Assembly (NCBI GenBank): GCA_943704495.1
Contig: CALSCR010000979.1
Location: 1-28,557 of the forward strand
Direction of reading: 5' to 3'
DNA length: 28,557 bases
Source: Pigoraptor chileana
Lineage: Eukaryota; Opisthokonta; Filasterea
Part shown: piece by piece, positions 13,538 through 24,840 of the stretch
Numbering within the stretch: position 1 is the stretch's first letter
Layout: each line of letters begins with the position of its first letter
The notes under the pieces: model-generated
What the model was told of the DNA's origin: nothing
Database searches by the model: none
What the model saw: only the letters and a program-made list of their open reading frames with translations
Program-made: the position numbers and the translations under genes

Positions 13538-16500
13538 ATGGAGCCTGCAGCTGCGCCTGCAAAGGCGAATGTGGATGCGGCGGCAGTGTCATCCGTGGCA
13601 TCATCCAAAGAGGATAGTGCGCCATTGACACCGGGTGATAGTGTGGCCAGCTCGTCTGCGGCATCCTCACAGCCTGCATTGTCAACGCAATCGAGCGTGG
13701 CGCCCTCCACGGCACCCAGCAGCATTGGCAGCATATCCGTGAACTTCTCGGGTGGCCAGCAGCAATTTGCCAACGCGTTTAGTGATTTGCATCCGAAAGA
13801 TACGATTCGAGAGGATGAGGAAGAAGGAGACAGAATTCGAGATCAAAGTCCCAATGGGCGCTTTCTCTGCGTGAGTAACAGCGCGCATTGCGTCTCTTTT
13901 AAGTTATTGGACTGGACCAATAGAATGTGGCTCTTCTTCATGTCGTCGATGTCCGTAATTCTAACCGAATGGCTCCTTTCTTGTTATGTGTGTTGTTGTT
14001 TTTGCTGTGGAATTGGTGGTTGCAGTACGATGAAGTATTGGGAACAGGCGCGTTCAAAACGGTCTACAAGGGCCTTGACACTGAGAACGCCATTGAGGTT
14101 GCATGGAACGAACTAAAGGTTTGTCATTTGATGCCTCTTTGATATTCTGCTTCCATCAATCTGTGCGAGAGATTTGTTCAGCGGTATTTTGTCTGTTTCA
14201 TTTTAATGTATGTTAAATAGTATGTCCCTTGGGAATTGGTTTGCAGTCTGGAGTGCTCTCCAAGAAGGAGCGGCAACGTTTCATCGAAGAGGTCGATCTC
14301 CTCAAGCAGCTGCGCCATCCGAACATATTGAATTTTTACGACTCGTGGATCAAGGCGACAAAAAAGAAGGATATCGTATTCGTCACGGAACTCATGACAT
14401 CGGGAACATTGAAGCAGTGAGTTTCTCTATGATGCCTTCGGTTTCATATCTTTAGTCAATTTCTTGTGGTGGAGACAAATATAGGGGATTGCGTGGCCAC
14501 ATGGCTAATGTTGGTTTGGTGCATACTTCGCTTTCTCCACAGATATATTTCACGAGGAAAGACAATCAAGCCGAAGGTGCTAAAGAACTGGACGAGACAA
14601 ATTCTCAACGGTCTCCACTACCTGCACACGCGACACCCGCCGATCATTCACCGCGACCTGAAGTGCGACAATATCTTCATCAACGGCAGCAATGGCGCCG
14701 TCAAAATTGGCGATATGGGACTTGCAACCACAAAGCGGGACTCGCATGCAGGAAGTGTAATAGGTGCGTTGCATCGCAGAGGGGAGAGGGGTGAAGGGTG
14801 CGTGTACGTGTGTGTGTGTCTTGTTTTATTGCATTTGTACTTTTTGGTTGGCTGATTTGCATTTGTTGGTGTCGCAGGCACGCCCGAGTTTATGGCACCG
14901 GAGATGTACGAAGAGTGCTACACTGAAAAGGTGGACATTTACGCGTTTGGCATGTGCGTCCTGGAGATGGTCACATACGAGTACCCATATAGCGAATGCA
15001 CAAATGCCGCGCAAATATTCAAGAAGGTTACGGCGGTGAGTGTTGTCAGTGTGTTTGGCTGCTGCTGTGCATATTCCGAGGGGCGTTCCCATTTCGTATG
15101 TACTGATTGTAATAACTCACTAATAACGTGGGAATATTTTTATTGTTTTATATTTTTCGGGTGACTTTGCAGGGCATTCGACCGCAGTGTATCGAGAAGG
15201 TGAAGGATCCCGTAACATTGGCGTTCATTGAGGCGTGTTTGGAGCCCGACAACAAGCGGTGAGTGGAAAGCTCGTGGATAATTTTGAGAGGAGAGGGAGT
15301 ACAAGCGATATTCAATGCAGTCTCTGACCACGTTCCGCCAAAGAATTATTTACATTGGATATCATATGGATACAGTGGGTGGCCGTCTCACACATACGGT
15401 ATTATGTTGATGCGCATTGCAGACTTTCCGTCGAGGAACTGTTGGAGCATCCCTTTTTCGACGAGGACCAGGAAGACGACGAGAAAGGTACTTTTCATTA
15501 TTGATTTTGTGATCCAATCCACATGTCAATGATTGCTCTGTAATTTATGCTTGTTGCATCTGTACGAAAGTGGATGATGCTGGTCTCACTCACGATGTCA
15601 AATTTCCAATCCATTAAAAATGACTGAAACGAAACTAGCCGCGACTGTCCAAAGCAACGCCAGCGCCAACAACGGACCCACATTGAGCACCGCCGGCCTC
15701 GATGGCAAGGGTGTGAATTCGCCCACCTATGTGCCTGATTTGGATTCTGGCGATAAGGACCACACGGAAAATTCGCCCGCCTCGTTGAGCATTCCCGGAA
15801 CTCCGCCAAATGAACCCGTGACCATACGTGAGGGCCTCGACAGCGACGTAGAGTTTGTGGGTCCGCAAAAGGATGACGTTATTGTGATGAGCTTTCTTCT
15901 GTACAAGAAAGATCCCGACGAGGATGTCCTGCGGAAAAAGCGTGTGGAGTTTGCATTTGACATTGTCGCGGACACAGCGCGCGATGTCGCCCTGGAGATG
16001 GTGTGTGCGCCTGTGCTTTGGCAGGATTATCATCATTTGGCTTCGTTTCCTCGTTGGGCATCTATGTTTTTTCTGTGTCTGCAGTATGTGTGTGTGTATG
16101 TATGAGTGTGTGATATTGGTGCTGAACAAGAGTTTCTTGAAACAAAAATGTCTAATAACACAGGTTCAATCCGGGCTGGTTTTGGACTACGATCTTGAGC
16201 GCATTGAGATGGGAATTGCGCGCGTACTCTCTGACTATCACGCATCGACAGAACAGCAATCACGTGACGAAGCAGCAGCACTGGAAGTCAAGCAGCGGCA
16301 GCAAAAGGACGCGGAGGACAAGCGACAGGAGAAGCTCAAGGCTGAGGAAGTGCGGGCAAAAGAAGATGAAACCCGACGGAACATTGAAGAGGCAGAGGAG
16401 GAGAAGCGCGAGGAGGAGCGACGCGCGTCGGAAGCCACTCAGACCCCGTTTGTGGGGCACGGGCGGAGCTTTTCAGAGTCGGCAAGCCTCGCCATATCAA

Positions 16501-19241
16501 CTGGAAGCACAATGTCGCAGTCTCGTTCCCAGGGCGACGGCATTCACTTGGCACACCAGCGACAGATGTCTGCCGGCGATGCCGAGCATCCGTTGCACAT
16601 TCAGCTGACTCCCCCGCAGAGCGGCGTACATTCTCCGCGCATCCTTGCGATGCATGCAGCAAAGGGAGCGTCCGCGACACCGAGGAACATGCAGAAGCGG
16701 GGAACGCGGTCATCTTGGCCGGAAAATCACCTCATTGCGATTACGGCGGTTGCGGAATCGGAAGGCGCTCATGGGCGGCACTCGCTTCCGGTGGCAAAAC
16801 CTGTCCACCAGCGGGCCCTCAGCGGCGGTGCGCACGTCCCGGGCGGTCAAACCTCCACATCCGACGCATCTAATGGCGCGCTTTCACCTGCCGTCCGCCC
16901 GGAAACCAAGCTGGTTGAGAAGGTGTCGGCGTCACTGATGCAGATAGCTGAACTTCAGCTGAAGGAAGAGGGGAACAGCGATGCACATACCCCGCAGGCC
17001 ATTCTCCGACCGTCACAGGCACTCGCACAGCCGGCGCAGACTCACGCGCCTCTGCCGGCTCAATCTGTGGCTATGCCCGCTGTGCAGCAACAGTCTCCGC
17101 AGGCGCAGGCCGCGCAAGCCCTGCCCGCTCTGCCTCAGTCCCAACCTCAGTCCCAGCCCCAGCAGCCGCAACAGGTCGCACAACCGCAACAGGTCGTACA
17201 ACCGCAGCAGCCAACGGTGATTCAGCAACAACCATCAACAGCCCAAGCGTCTGTGCAGACAGCGGCGCCGCAACCTCAACAGCAGCAACAGAATCCTCAG
17301 CCTGCGCCCCATGCGCAGACACACGCGCATCCTCAGCAACAAGCATCGTCGTCCCAACAGCAACGACAGGGTCAGCTCAATCGTGGGTCTTCAGTTAATA
17401 GTCGGACGCCTGGTTCATCTCTCAACGCAGAGACGATGCAGCAACATCTTGCGACGGCGACGGACGATCACTCGTCCTCCCACGCGCACACTCGAAATGA
17501 GACAGCCGCCACGGATAGCGCATCCACACCGCATCACCCGGCAGCCCATTCAATGCAGCCGCAATCTCACGTGGGTCCCGTGGGTCACGCGGGCAATGTC
17601 AGTGCGACACACGGTGTGGCCGGACGTCCCCACAGCCAGTCGGTGTCGTCCAAACCGGGCGCGAATGTGCGGACTGGCTCGCAGGAATCCATACTGGAGC
17701 AGCAGCATCACCATCACCACCACCTCCCTCACGCAGTCGCAAGGCACAACTCGCTGCCGATTTGTGTGCCTGCAGTGCCTTCGGAGCAGCATGCTTCCAA
17801 CAATTTGATTCAGCAGAACGAGTTGCATTTTGGGCGCGACGATACAAACACTCCGACGACCAATTACAGCGCCATGGCGGTGGGCCGTGAATTGAGCGAT
17901 GACACAATGACCAGCGGGTCCCTCACATCGTCGAGCGGTTCCTTGTTGACACCCGACGCAGCACATCCCCGCATGAATCAGGCCAAGATGCCACAGCGAT
18001 TGCACCTGATTGCTGGATCCATTGCCTCCAACGGCAACTCGCGTCCGCAGTCGCCCGGTCACGTGCTTTCGGGGAATGCGGCCAGTCAGAGCCCCGTCCC
18101 CATGATGGATGAAGAGGAGTTTGAGGACGAGCGCGAGTGGGACGCCCTCATGGCGTGAGTGGGCAATTTGCTGCGGTTTTTGTCTTTCTATTATTGTATC
18201 TTATGGAGTCCATGCTCAAGTCACTGATTTGAATCCTACACATCTATTTTGTTTCTGCTTTTGTTGTTGCGTTTACTTTGTGTCCTGTTGTTTGCTTGTA
18301 AAGTTTATAATTTTGTTTTTCACTTTTTTATTATTATGTTATTGTTATATTTTACGTTTTTAATTATTTTGTGTGAATGAGTGACTGACGAACATGTATA
18401 TAATACTGCCCCTTTGTTTCTTCTTCGTTCTACATTTCATTATTAATTTGGATTTCTCGATATTTTTTATTATTTTTTTCTTGTTTGCTTTCTCAGGCGT
18501 CAAGCAGCCGAGCGCAAGATGATGGTGGAGCAACACGCGAGGGAAAAGGCCGACTTGATTGAGCGACAGCGCATTCGTCACCTGAACGCGATCAACAGGA
18601 CGACAATGATGGCGACAACAATGACAGCCGCAATGTATTCGATACATGCTGCAGGCGCAAGTACCAACGGCAACGCAGGCGCATCACAGCATCAATCTGC
18701 CGTCGCGAGTGCGAGTGGGGACACTCCGCAGAATGGGAGTGGCAGCAGCGACGACCCCAACAACCGCAAGCAGAATATTGAGATGGCGATGCAGCAAATT
18801 TCGCAGTTGGAGATGCGCGCGCTCGAGGAGCTAGACTCGACACTAGGGCTGAAGGTGCGATCCGCCGTCACTGGAAGCACGCCGACGGCCGCGGCGTCGG
18901 CTAGGGGATCTGTGGAAGGCGCTTCTGTGACGCAGGCCGTGCCTCCGCAGCAAAGTATGACAAAGCACAGCTCGCACCCGGCCATTCCTTCACTTGCAGT
19001 GGGACAGGGAGGCCCCGTGTCTGCCGGCACGGCAACTGCAGTGCCCCCACAGAGTGTGCCTGCAGCCGTCGCGGCAGGTGGATCGGCATCGCGTCCTCAA
19101 TCTGGAGTTCATGCACCCAATGCGCATCACAGCACGGTGCCGCCGTCGCAACAGCCATCACCGCAAATGCCACTTGCATCCCCCTCGTCAGCCACCCAGC
19201 CGCAGCAGATTTCCTCGAGCATACAGGCTGCTACACATGCC

Positions 19242-19275
<34 letters not shown>

Positions 19276-19973
19276 AACAACAACAGCAACAACAACAGCA
19301 ACATGTTGTGGCTGCTGCTGCTGCCGCGGCTGCCGCCGCCTTCCCCGCGTCGATGCCCATTCCACCACAAGCTAGCGCGTTTGTCTCCCCTGGATACGGT
19401 CCCGTGCAAGTGGTGCCCGCCACCAACCCAGTCGCTCCGTTTGTTGCGGTTGCCCCAGGCTATGTTGCCGTTCCCCCGTACCCGACTGTCGCTCCCGGAC
19501 AGCCTTCTTTTGCGCCTGCCGCGGCCGCCCCAATTGGTTATGTTGCTGCACCTGCGCCGCAAATGGGCTACGTGATGGCCAATGGCCAGGGACCCGAGTG
19601 GGCGATTGTCGGGGCGCAGGGAATACAAACAATTCCCGTGGGTGCCCCACTCCCTGCTGGCATGCAGCCAGCGCAACAGCAGGCCGTTGCAAAGGGCAAG
19701 GGCCAGTCACTCAATGAGCTTTCGTCGATTCAGAGGGGTATTCAGCTGCAGCGATTTGCCGCACAGCCGTTTCCCGAGGGTGCGGCGCTTCTCGGCGGGA
19801 GCCCCACACTCATGTCGGCTGGTCTCGGTGGTCTTGCCGCGAATGGCGGGATGGGCCAACCTCAATTGCTGCCCAATGGCGCCGTTGTCCTTCCGTCTCC
19901 GTCGCCGCAGTTGGCGAGCCAGGCGCTTCCCGCAGGGTATATGGTCAATGGCCACGCCGATTACTCCGGCTGA
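13538..19973 (+). CDS. WNK-family serine/threonine kinase (10 exons, 1651 aa)
   Basis: WNK kinases control ion transport and cell volume, in animals through SPAK/OSR1. Exons: 13538-13870, 14026-14118, 14247-14416, 14543-14763, 14878-15035, 15173-15258, 15423-15487, 15639-16000, 16164-18154, 18497-19973; 1652 codons in all. The hallmark is present: the catalytic Lys122 sits in the glycine loop ([11 protein letters not shown]), and the usual beta-3 Lys is Asn in [14 protein letters not shown] is at 235-242 and DMG at 256-258. The activation loop [15 protein letters not shown] holds Ser266 and Ser270, equivalent to WNK1 Ser378 and Ser382. An OSR1_C/PF2-like domain spans about 453-521 ([28 protein letters not shown]). 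A charged coiled coil follows (525-588), then a long disordered Gln/Ala/Pro tail with six His (1011-1016) and 20 Gln (1409-1428). The acceptor at 15638 (ACTAG) is the least certain join. Confidence 0.92.
18203..18250 (+). repeat. Second intronic copy of the dispersed repeat
   Basis: WNK intron 9 (18155-18496) contains TGGAGTCCATG followed by CACTGATTTGAATCCTACA, matching the unit at 1450-1735 but with the hairpin's inner part deleted. It is in the sense orientation of its host gene, like the aconitase copy. Confidence 0.65.
19242..19301 (+). repeat. CAG/CAA tract coding 20 glutamines
   Basis: The first part is a pure CAG run; the rest mixes CAA and CAG, which tends to stabilise such tracts. 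An Ala run encoded by GCT/GCC/GCG follows within 20 bases. Confidence 0.95.
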
Positions 19974-20793
19974 GTCCATGTCGGTTGTGTCTGCGCGCGC
20001 TTTTTCTCTGCGTGTGTGCGTGCGTGTGCGTTGCTTCAGTTCTGGGTTTGACGTTGAACTGCGAATGCGTTGTATTTAGTTGAAACTGCCGTGTTTCTGA
20101 CCTTCGTGAAGTGATTTCAGGGGGGCGTCATGGGTTAGAAGGCTCTTCTGTGGAGCCCGTGTTTTAAGTGCTCATCCTTCAGTCGTTGGCAGTGCTCGTG
20201 TGTGCTTTTTCGTGTGCCAGTCGTACCTGTGCGTCGCAACGCGCGTGCTTTCTGTTTTGCGCTCGTTATGTCCCGTCGTGACCTGACTGGGAATGAACTA
20301 TATGAAGGTCACTGGGTCATTCTGGATATCCGCTGGCAGTGGCAATGTGTATGTGCAGAGACAATTTGTGCATGATTTGCCGTCTTCACACATGCCTTTG
20401 ATGGTCGTCCAGAATGAAGTTGCCAATGGATGCACAAACATCACATGGCTGCTTCTGCATCAAGGGAAGGCGCCGCCATGGTCAGCGGTTTTGCAGGTAA
20501 TAACAGAGAGAAGACTTTGCATTTTGTCGATTTGGCCGACACGGAAAAGCACCCCATTGAGTATCATTAATGCATGCATGTCAAATGGGACTGACTGTTC
20601 ATACTTGTCCCCGAACGCAGGAACAACGACCGATGGCCCAAAAGCCAATTCAGTTAGGGCTTCAAAGCACAAGGGGTATGCGCGACTTCTAAGTGTGAGT
20701 ATTGGGCATTTGCATACACAGGGGTTGTTTGGAGAGGGCAGCAGCTCCTTTCGCCAATGTGTATTATCAGACAACACCACGACCCCAACCCAA
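19974..20793. other. Spacer between convergent WNK and secreted-protein genes
   Basis: Holds the 3' flanks of two genes that face each other. A 177-codon plus-strand frame (20293-20826) runs into the antisense of the secreted-protein gene and has no recognisable pattern. No AATAAA was found for either gene. Confidence 0.45.
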
Positions 20794-21970
20794 CTACTTG
20801 GAGGGCTCGGGGCAGGCAACCGATGAAACGCACACGCCGCCACCGGACTTTCCAGTGTGCTTGCAGTGGACGTTCGGATTGATGAGCGCGTTGAGGAGGT
20901 GAAACTCGCGGCAAAACTGCGTGTTGCCCTTGAGCGCATATGTGCCGCAAGAGTTGGGAAGAGAGCTCATGAACAAGAAGCAGTCGACAAAGCCGTCGTA
21001 CTGGATGTTGTCGCCCGTGCACGTCTGCATGATGCCACCGCACAACTGAGTGATGTTGACTGGGGAGCCGCGGGGGACGGTGCGGGGATCAATGTCGACG
21101 ACCATCGACTTGATGAGGGGGGAGCACGTGCTGAACGTCACAGAGTAGTTGGACGACAGCTGCAGAGTGACATCGTGCAGGTCCGTGCCGATAAGGGTGG
21201 GCCAGAAGAATTCCTCGCTGGTCGTGAAGGACATCGTATCGCCGTTCCAGCGCACGCTGTCTTGGTTGATGTCGTACTTGTTGATCTGATAGAGGCCACC
21301 ATTGAGCGAAGGCTTTGTCACTGCAGTGTACTCGACAACGCTTTCGACACCGGTCCAGGCTCCCGTTGCCGGGACATTGAGGACCACATCGGGCTCGAGA
21401 GCAGAGCGAACCAGATACTGTGGGTATGGAGGGAGGGTTGCCGCAGACGCCAACAAAGTAAATATGGGTGCAGACTGCAGAAAAGAGGCAAGTGTGCAAA
21501 TGATGGAGTCATGTATGGCAACAAAAGGATTTCACACCTGGAAGGTGGGAATGTCGACCGAGGCGAGAAGGGCGGATGTGTAACGGCCGATGGATGCGCT
21601 GCGGCTGGCAATGAGCTCTGCATCTGTCATGCCGGGGCACCTGCTCTGGTCGCACGAGTTGCCCTGCTTCCAGTCGTCAAAGGCGGCCTGCCACTCGGCA
21701 AACGCCGCACGCCATGCGCGCTCATCCTCGGTCTCGGCTGCGTTCGTGTTTTTGTTTTGCAAGCAGATGAAAGAAGAAAAAAAGAAGAAAAAAACAAGAG
21801 CCACAGAAGCTTAATACAAGGAACCCGAGACACTATTTCTGCACGCACATGTATTAAATTATTTTAGCCTCTGGAGTAAGAAATGGAATTCAACCGTCGG
21901 ATTCAGCCTCACCGTCGACGGCAACAAAGGCCAGAACAGCCATACACACAAATGCGAGAAAGCGCGCCAT
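20794..21970 (-). CDS. Secreted Cys-containing protein of unknown function (3 exons, 312 aa)
   Basis: Exons: 21970-21913, 21737-21538, 21474-20794; introns of 175 and 63 nt, donors G|GTGAGG and CAG|GTGTGA, acceptors CGCAG and CTGCAG; 313 codons in all. The start MARFLAFVCMAVLAFVAV is a clear signal peptide and no later membrane segment is evident, so secretion is likely. A duplicated heptad (RAAFAEW, QAAFDDW) follows. The middle (EPDVVLNVPATGAWTGVESVVEY, then NKYDINQDSVRWNGDT) faintly resembles a SnoaL/NTF2-like fold. There are N-glycosylation sequons at NYS and NIT. The C-terminal third is richer in Cys and ends NPNVHCKHTGKSGGGVC. I do not recognise the family. The gene model is well supported by phase and by the signal peptide. 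Confidence 0.75.
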
Positions 21971-22096
21971 TTCAACTTGATCTCCTCCACACAGCAGAAG
22001 AGTGTATGAACGGGGCTATTGTGAACAGCGCATGCATGACTTGTACATAAGGTGACTGCATGGCATGCAGTGCGTCGGAATGGAGTGAAGTCGCCG

Positions 22097-22138
22097 AGTG
22101 TGTGTGTGTGTGTGTGTGCATGTGTGTGTGTGTGTGTA
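22097..22138 (+). repeat. (TG)n microsatellite with one CATG interruption
   Basis: About 42 bp of TG dinucleotides, 0.13 kb upstream of the secreted-protein start. Confidence 0.9.
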
Positions 22139-22398
22139 TGCATTTTGGGTCTCATTACTCCTATCGCGGGTGTCACACATGCTCCATACTCAGCCCATAC
22201 TCAACCGACATCCATACTCTTCCATACAAACTCAACATACTACACACAACATTTGGGCGTTGGCTAAAGTAGATTCTCATTAAACCACACCATAAGTACA
22301 TTTATTTTTCTGAGGATTCCAATACAATTTCAAACGATTCCTGCATTTGAATGCGCTTGACGTATCCGACTTAATGTCCAGTTTCGAATTAAGTTGGT

Positions 22399-22445
22399 CA
22401 CGTGTATGTCACGTGATCAGCGCAATCTGTTTTTCTTGGCACGTG
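22399..22445 (+). promoter_or_regulatory. Triple E-box CACGTG cluster
   Basis: CACGTG at 22399-22404, 22410-22415 and 22440-22445, about 180-230 bp upstream of the Fyv7-like start codon. The first two are 11 bp apart, one helical turn. CACGTG is the site of bHLH-zip factors such as Myc/Max and USF, and Myc is known to drive ribosome-biogenesis genes in animals. Confidence 0.45.
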
Positions 22446-22628
22446 TTGGAAATTGAACGCAACGTACTTTTTGCACAAATAGTTTAAAACAGCACTTATT
22501 ACGAACAATTCAGCACATTACCCCCCGCCTGCGTGCATGCCCTTGCTTCTGCTACTTCTGTACCGTTAGACCACACAACAACTGCTCATTTGAATATTAT
22601 TCAGTTTGTGTGCCGTTACCGCGTTGTC

Positions 22629-24018
22629 ATGGGCAAGCCACCGCACACATCGCCCCACGGCAGGCCCAACGGCGGCGGTGGTGGTTTCGCCAAGAGAGAA
22701 GACAGCAGCGACTTTCAGCGTAGAAAAAGCAACGGCCTTTCGCTCAGCAAATTTGCAAACGCGCGCGGTGGAACCTTTGTGTCGCACAGTATCCGCTCAT
22801 ATAGGGATGATCTCTCGACGTGCTGTAGTATGAAATATGTCTGTGTGCACATGTAGAAGGCTCCCATTACAGCGCAAACCTTTTATTCCTTGATGAAATG
22901 TAACACTCGGTGAGCATAGAAAAGGAGGCTGCGAGGATTCGAAAGTTGAAAACTGTGGCCTCTTACAAGAAGCTGTTGAAGAGGGAAGGCATTGCATCTG
23001 GATCTTCTGGTCCCCAGATCAACGAAGATCAGGTACGCTTTTTGGTGCTCTCGAAGCTGTACAACGAGGATCATTGTTTTGAAAAAAAATGCTCGTTTAC
23101 TCACGCTGTTTCGGATTTGCCTTTGCTAATTATTGTAGCAAAATCAAGATGAAGTCCCCGACAAATCCGATCCAGTTCCTGTCTCGAGGGTTGATGAGCG
23201 TGTTGTTGAGCGAGATCCCAGTGAGGAAAAGGTGTGCGAGTTGTGAGGGACGGATTGCACAAATGCATGGCACAAATGCATGGAAAACTACCTCGCTGAG
23301 TCGAATGATAGACCCGCTGGCACGAGTCCCGCAAAGTAATCATTGCCCTTGGACTGACATGTTGTGCCGTTGAAGTTTCTGACACTTTTGCTGTCGATTG
23401 CAATTTGGGGCGATTTGCAGCCTGTTCGACAAGAGACGAAACAATTGATCGAAAGGTGCGTCATTTTGACTTTGGAAGCTGTCATGATTATGTCGTCTGG
23501 TTGCAGGGAGTACCCACTTTAAAGTGGCGTAACACTTGTGACCCTCTCATTTATGCATCTTTAAAGGCCAACACCTCAGCGAGGCATATCATTGCTTTCA
23601 AAAGAGAGACGCCGATATGAGGAAGAAATGCGGCGGCGAAAACAAGAGGCCGAGGTGTGTGGTGCAAGGACTAGATCTTTCAATTTCCTGTAGGGTCATG
23701 TGTGTTCGCAATTGCAATGTTCTTCATCAATGGCTGTGTGTGCATCAAGTGCACAATTGCATCATTAGTAAGCAAGCAATCGCATCTCAATGCATTCCCT
23801 GGTTGTGCTATCCTGCTCTGTTTTGCCTTCGGATGGCTCCGGGCACACAGGACAAGGAGGCCGCGCGTATTGAGCGGGCAATGGCACTGCGTGAGCAGCA
23901 GCGCAAGAGACACGACGTCGCGCGGAAGTTGGGCCAGAGAACAAAGCGCGGGCAGCCGATTCTTTCGCATCAAATAGAGCACCTTCTTGAAAAGATACAA
24001 AAGTCAACGCAGCGATAG
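22629..24018 (+). CDS. FYV7: Fyv7/CCDC59-like rRNA-processing protein (6 exons, 197 aa)
   Basis: Fyv7 acts in the nucleolus in maturation of small-subunit rRNA; the human counterpart is CCDC59/TAP26. Exons: 22629-22767, 22920-23032, 23139-23231, 23421-23455, 23609-23654, 23851-24018; 198 codons with all phases matching. The family signature is in two places: the basic segment EKEAARIRKLKTVASYKKLLKREG, and the C-terminal block ALREQQRKRHDVARK, then TKRGQPILSHQIEHLLEKIQK, close to the RKGQPxMxxRIxxLLxKI pattern of the family. The middle is charged and probably coiled coil (RRRYEEEMRRRKQEAE). The N-terminus is Gly-rich and basic. Acceptors at 22919 (GCATAG) and 23608 (AAGAGAG) are weak but are the only ones found that keep the frame. 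An E-box cluster upstream fits co-regulation with ribosome genes. Confidence 0.85.
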
Positions 24019-24036
24019 TCCCGCTATATCTGTCGA

Positions 24037-24042
24037 AATAAA
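24037..24042 (+). promoter_or_regulatory. Polyadenylation signal AATAAA
   Basis: Starts 19 nt after the stop of the Fyv7-like gene. Confidence 0.65.
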
Positions 24043-24148
24043 CTGTGTATTCAGTGGCATGGATTTTGTTGGCTTCTTGTTTGTGGAACGGGTGATTTTC
24101 TGAAATTTTCCAAGTGTCTTTGCGCGGCAAATGCCAAGATACGGTACT

Positions 24149-24210
24149 CATGACACAACTAAGATTCCACTTTTTCTTTCTATGACACAAGATATTCCAC
24201 TTTTTCTTTT
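24149..24210 (+). repeat. Two-copy tandem repeat of about 31 bp
   Basis: Copies at 24149-24180 and 24181-24210 share ATGACACAA and ATTCCACTTTTTCTTT, differing by a few bases and a small indel. Confidence 0.85.
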
Positions 24211-24317
24211 ATATATGCAACAACAGTGTGAATGATTGCTTGTCATTACGCCTTTACAAACAGAAGCACAGCCGCCCACCACATATTAGGTTAGGAATGT
24301 TTCGGGACACACCGGAT

Positions 24318-24325
24318 TGACGTCA
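24318..24325 (+). promoter_or_regulatory. CRE-like palindrome TGACGTCA
   Basis: Perfect 8-bp ATF/CREB consensus about 0.5 kb upstream of the p38-type start codon. A second TGACGTCA lies at the acceptor of intron 3 (about 25899-25906), where splicing constraint may explain it. Confidence 0.3.
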
Positions 24326-24840
24326 CCCGTGCTGTCCACATTGAGTAAATGTGGTGTCTCAAATGCCGCTTTTGATTTTAAAGTGTGTCATAATGCCCAT
24401 ATATGGAGTGTAAAGGTGTGATGTGTCCAAAAGAGGGTGTGGGCACCGCAACAACGTCAAACGCCGTCCCCCACTAAACCGAGGGAGGTATCAGTGTGCG
24501 CACTACTCGTGTCGCGAAGATTGCTTCTCTCTTTTCGCATCTTGTCGCCAAGGTCCGCTTTGTTGGGTCTCTCAATAGCATGCAATTAAAAGCGGGGTGA
24601 CATTGTATGCACTTATATTGTGCATTTGTTTCAGCTTTGGCTTTATTCAGGAGTTGTTTTGGTTTTGTTTGTATTTGTTTCGCATAGTTACGCCCGGTTA
24701 TTGTGTGTGGCTTTATCTTGAATATAAGCCGAGTGATACGTTTGGCGAGTACTTTTTCTTCGCCGCGCACTGTGTGTGTGTGTTGTGTGTATTGTGCGTG
24801 TGATTTTGGTTGTGGTCTGTCGTTGTGAGGAAGATCGAGG

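Larger units (their letters stand above)
21971..22628. other. Spacer between divergent secreted-protein and Fyv7-like genes
   Basis: Must contain both promoters. It holds a (TG)n microsatellite at about 22097-22138 and three CACGTG boxes nearer the Fyv7-like gene. Frames through the microsatellite are artefacts. Confidence 0.5.
24043..24840. other. Spacer upstream of the p38-type kinase
   Basis: Holds a two-copy tandem repeat, a palindromic CRE-like site at 24318-24325 and an inverted repeat CCACATT/AATGTGG at 24336-24342 and 24348-24354. The minus-strand frame at 24474-24902 overlaps the kinase's first exon and has no domain. Nothing else is recognised. Confidence 0.5.

Noticed and set aside
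15924-16163. Start codon at 15924 opening a 744-codon frame
   Set aside because: The first part is the WNK exon 8 in the wrong frame plus intron 8; only 16164-18154 is coding in this frame.
16161-16180. tRNA B-box-like GGTTCAATCC
   Set aside because: It is the acceptor and first codons of WNK exon 9, with no tRNA body around it.
20857-21867. 336-codon plus-strand open frame opposite the secreted-protein gene
   Set aside because: It is antisense to the spliced minus-strand gene, which has a signal peptide, matching phases and sequons. The plus frame has no domain pattern and runs through the minus-strand introns.
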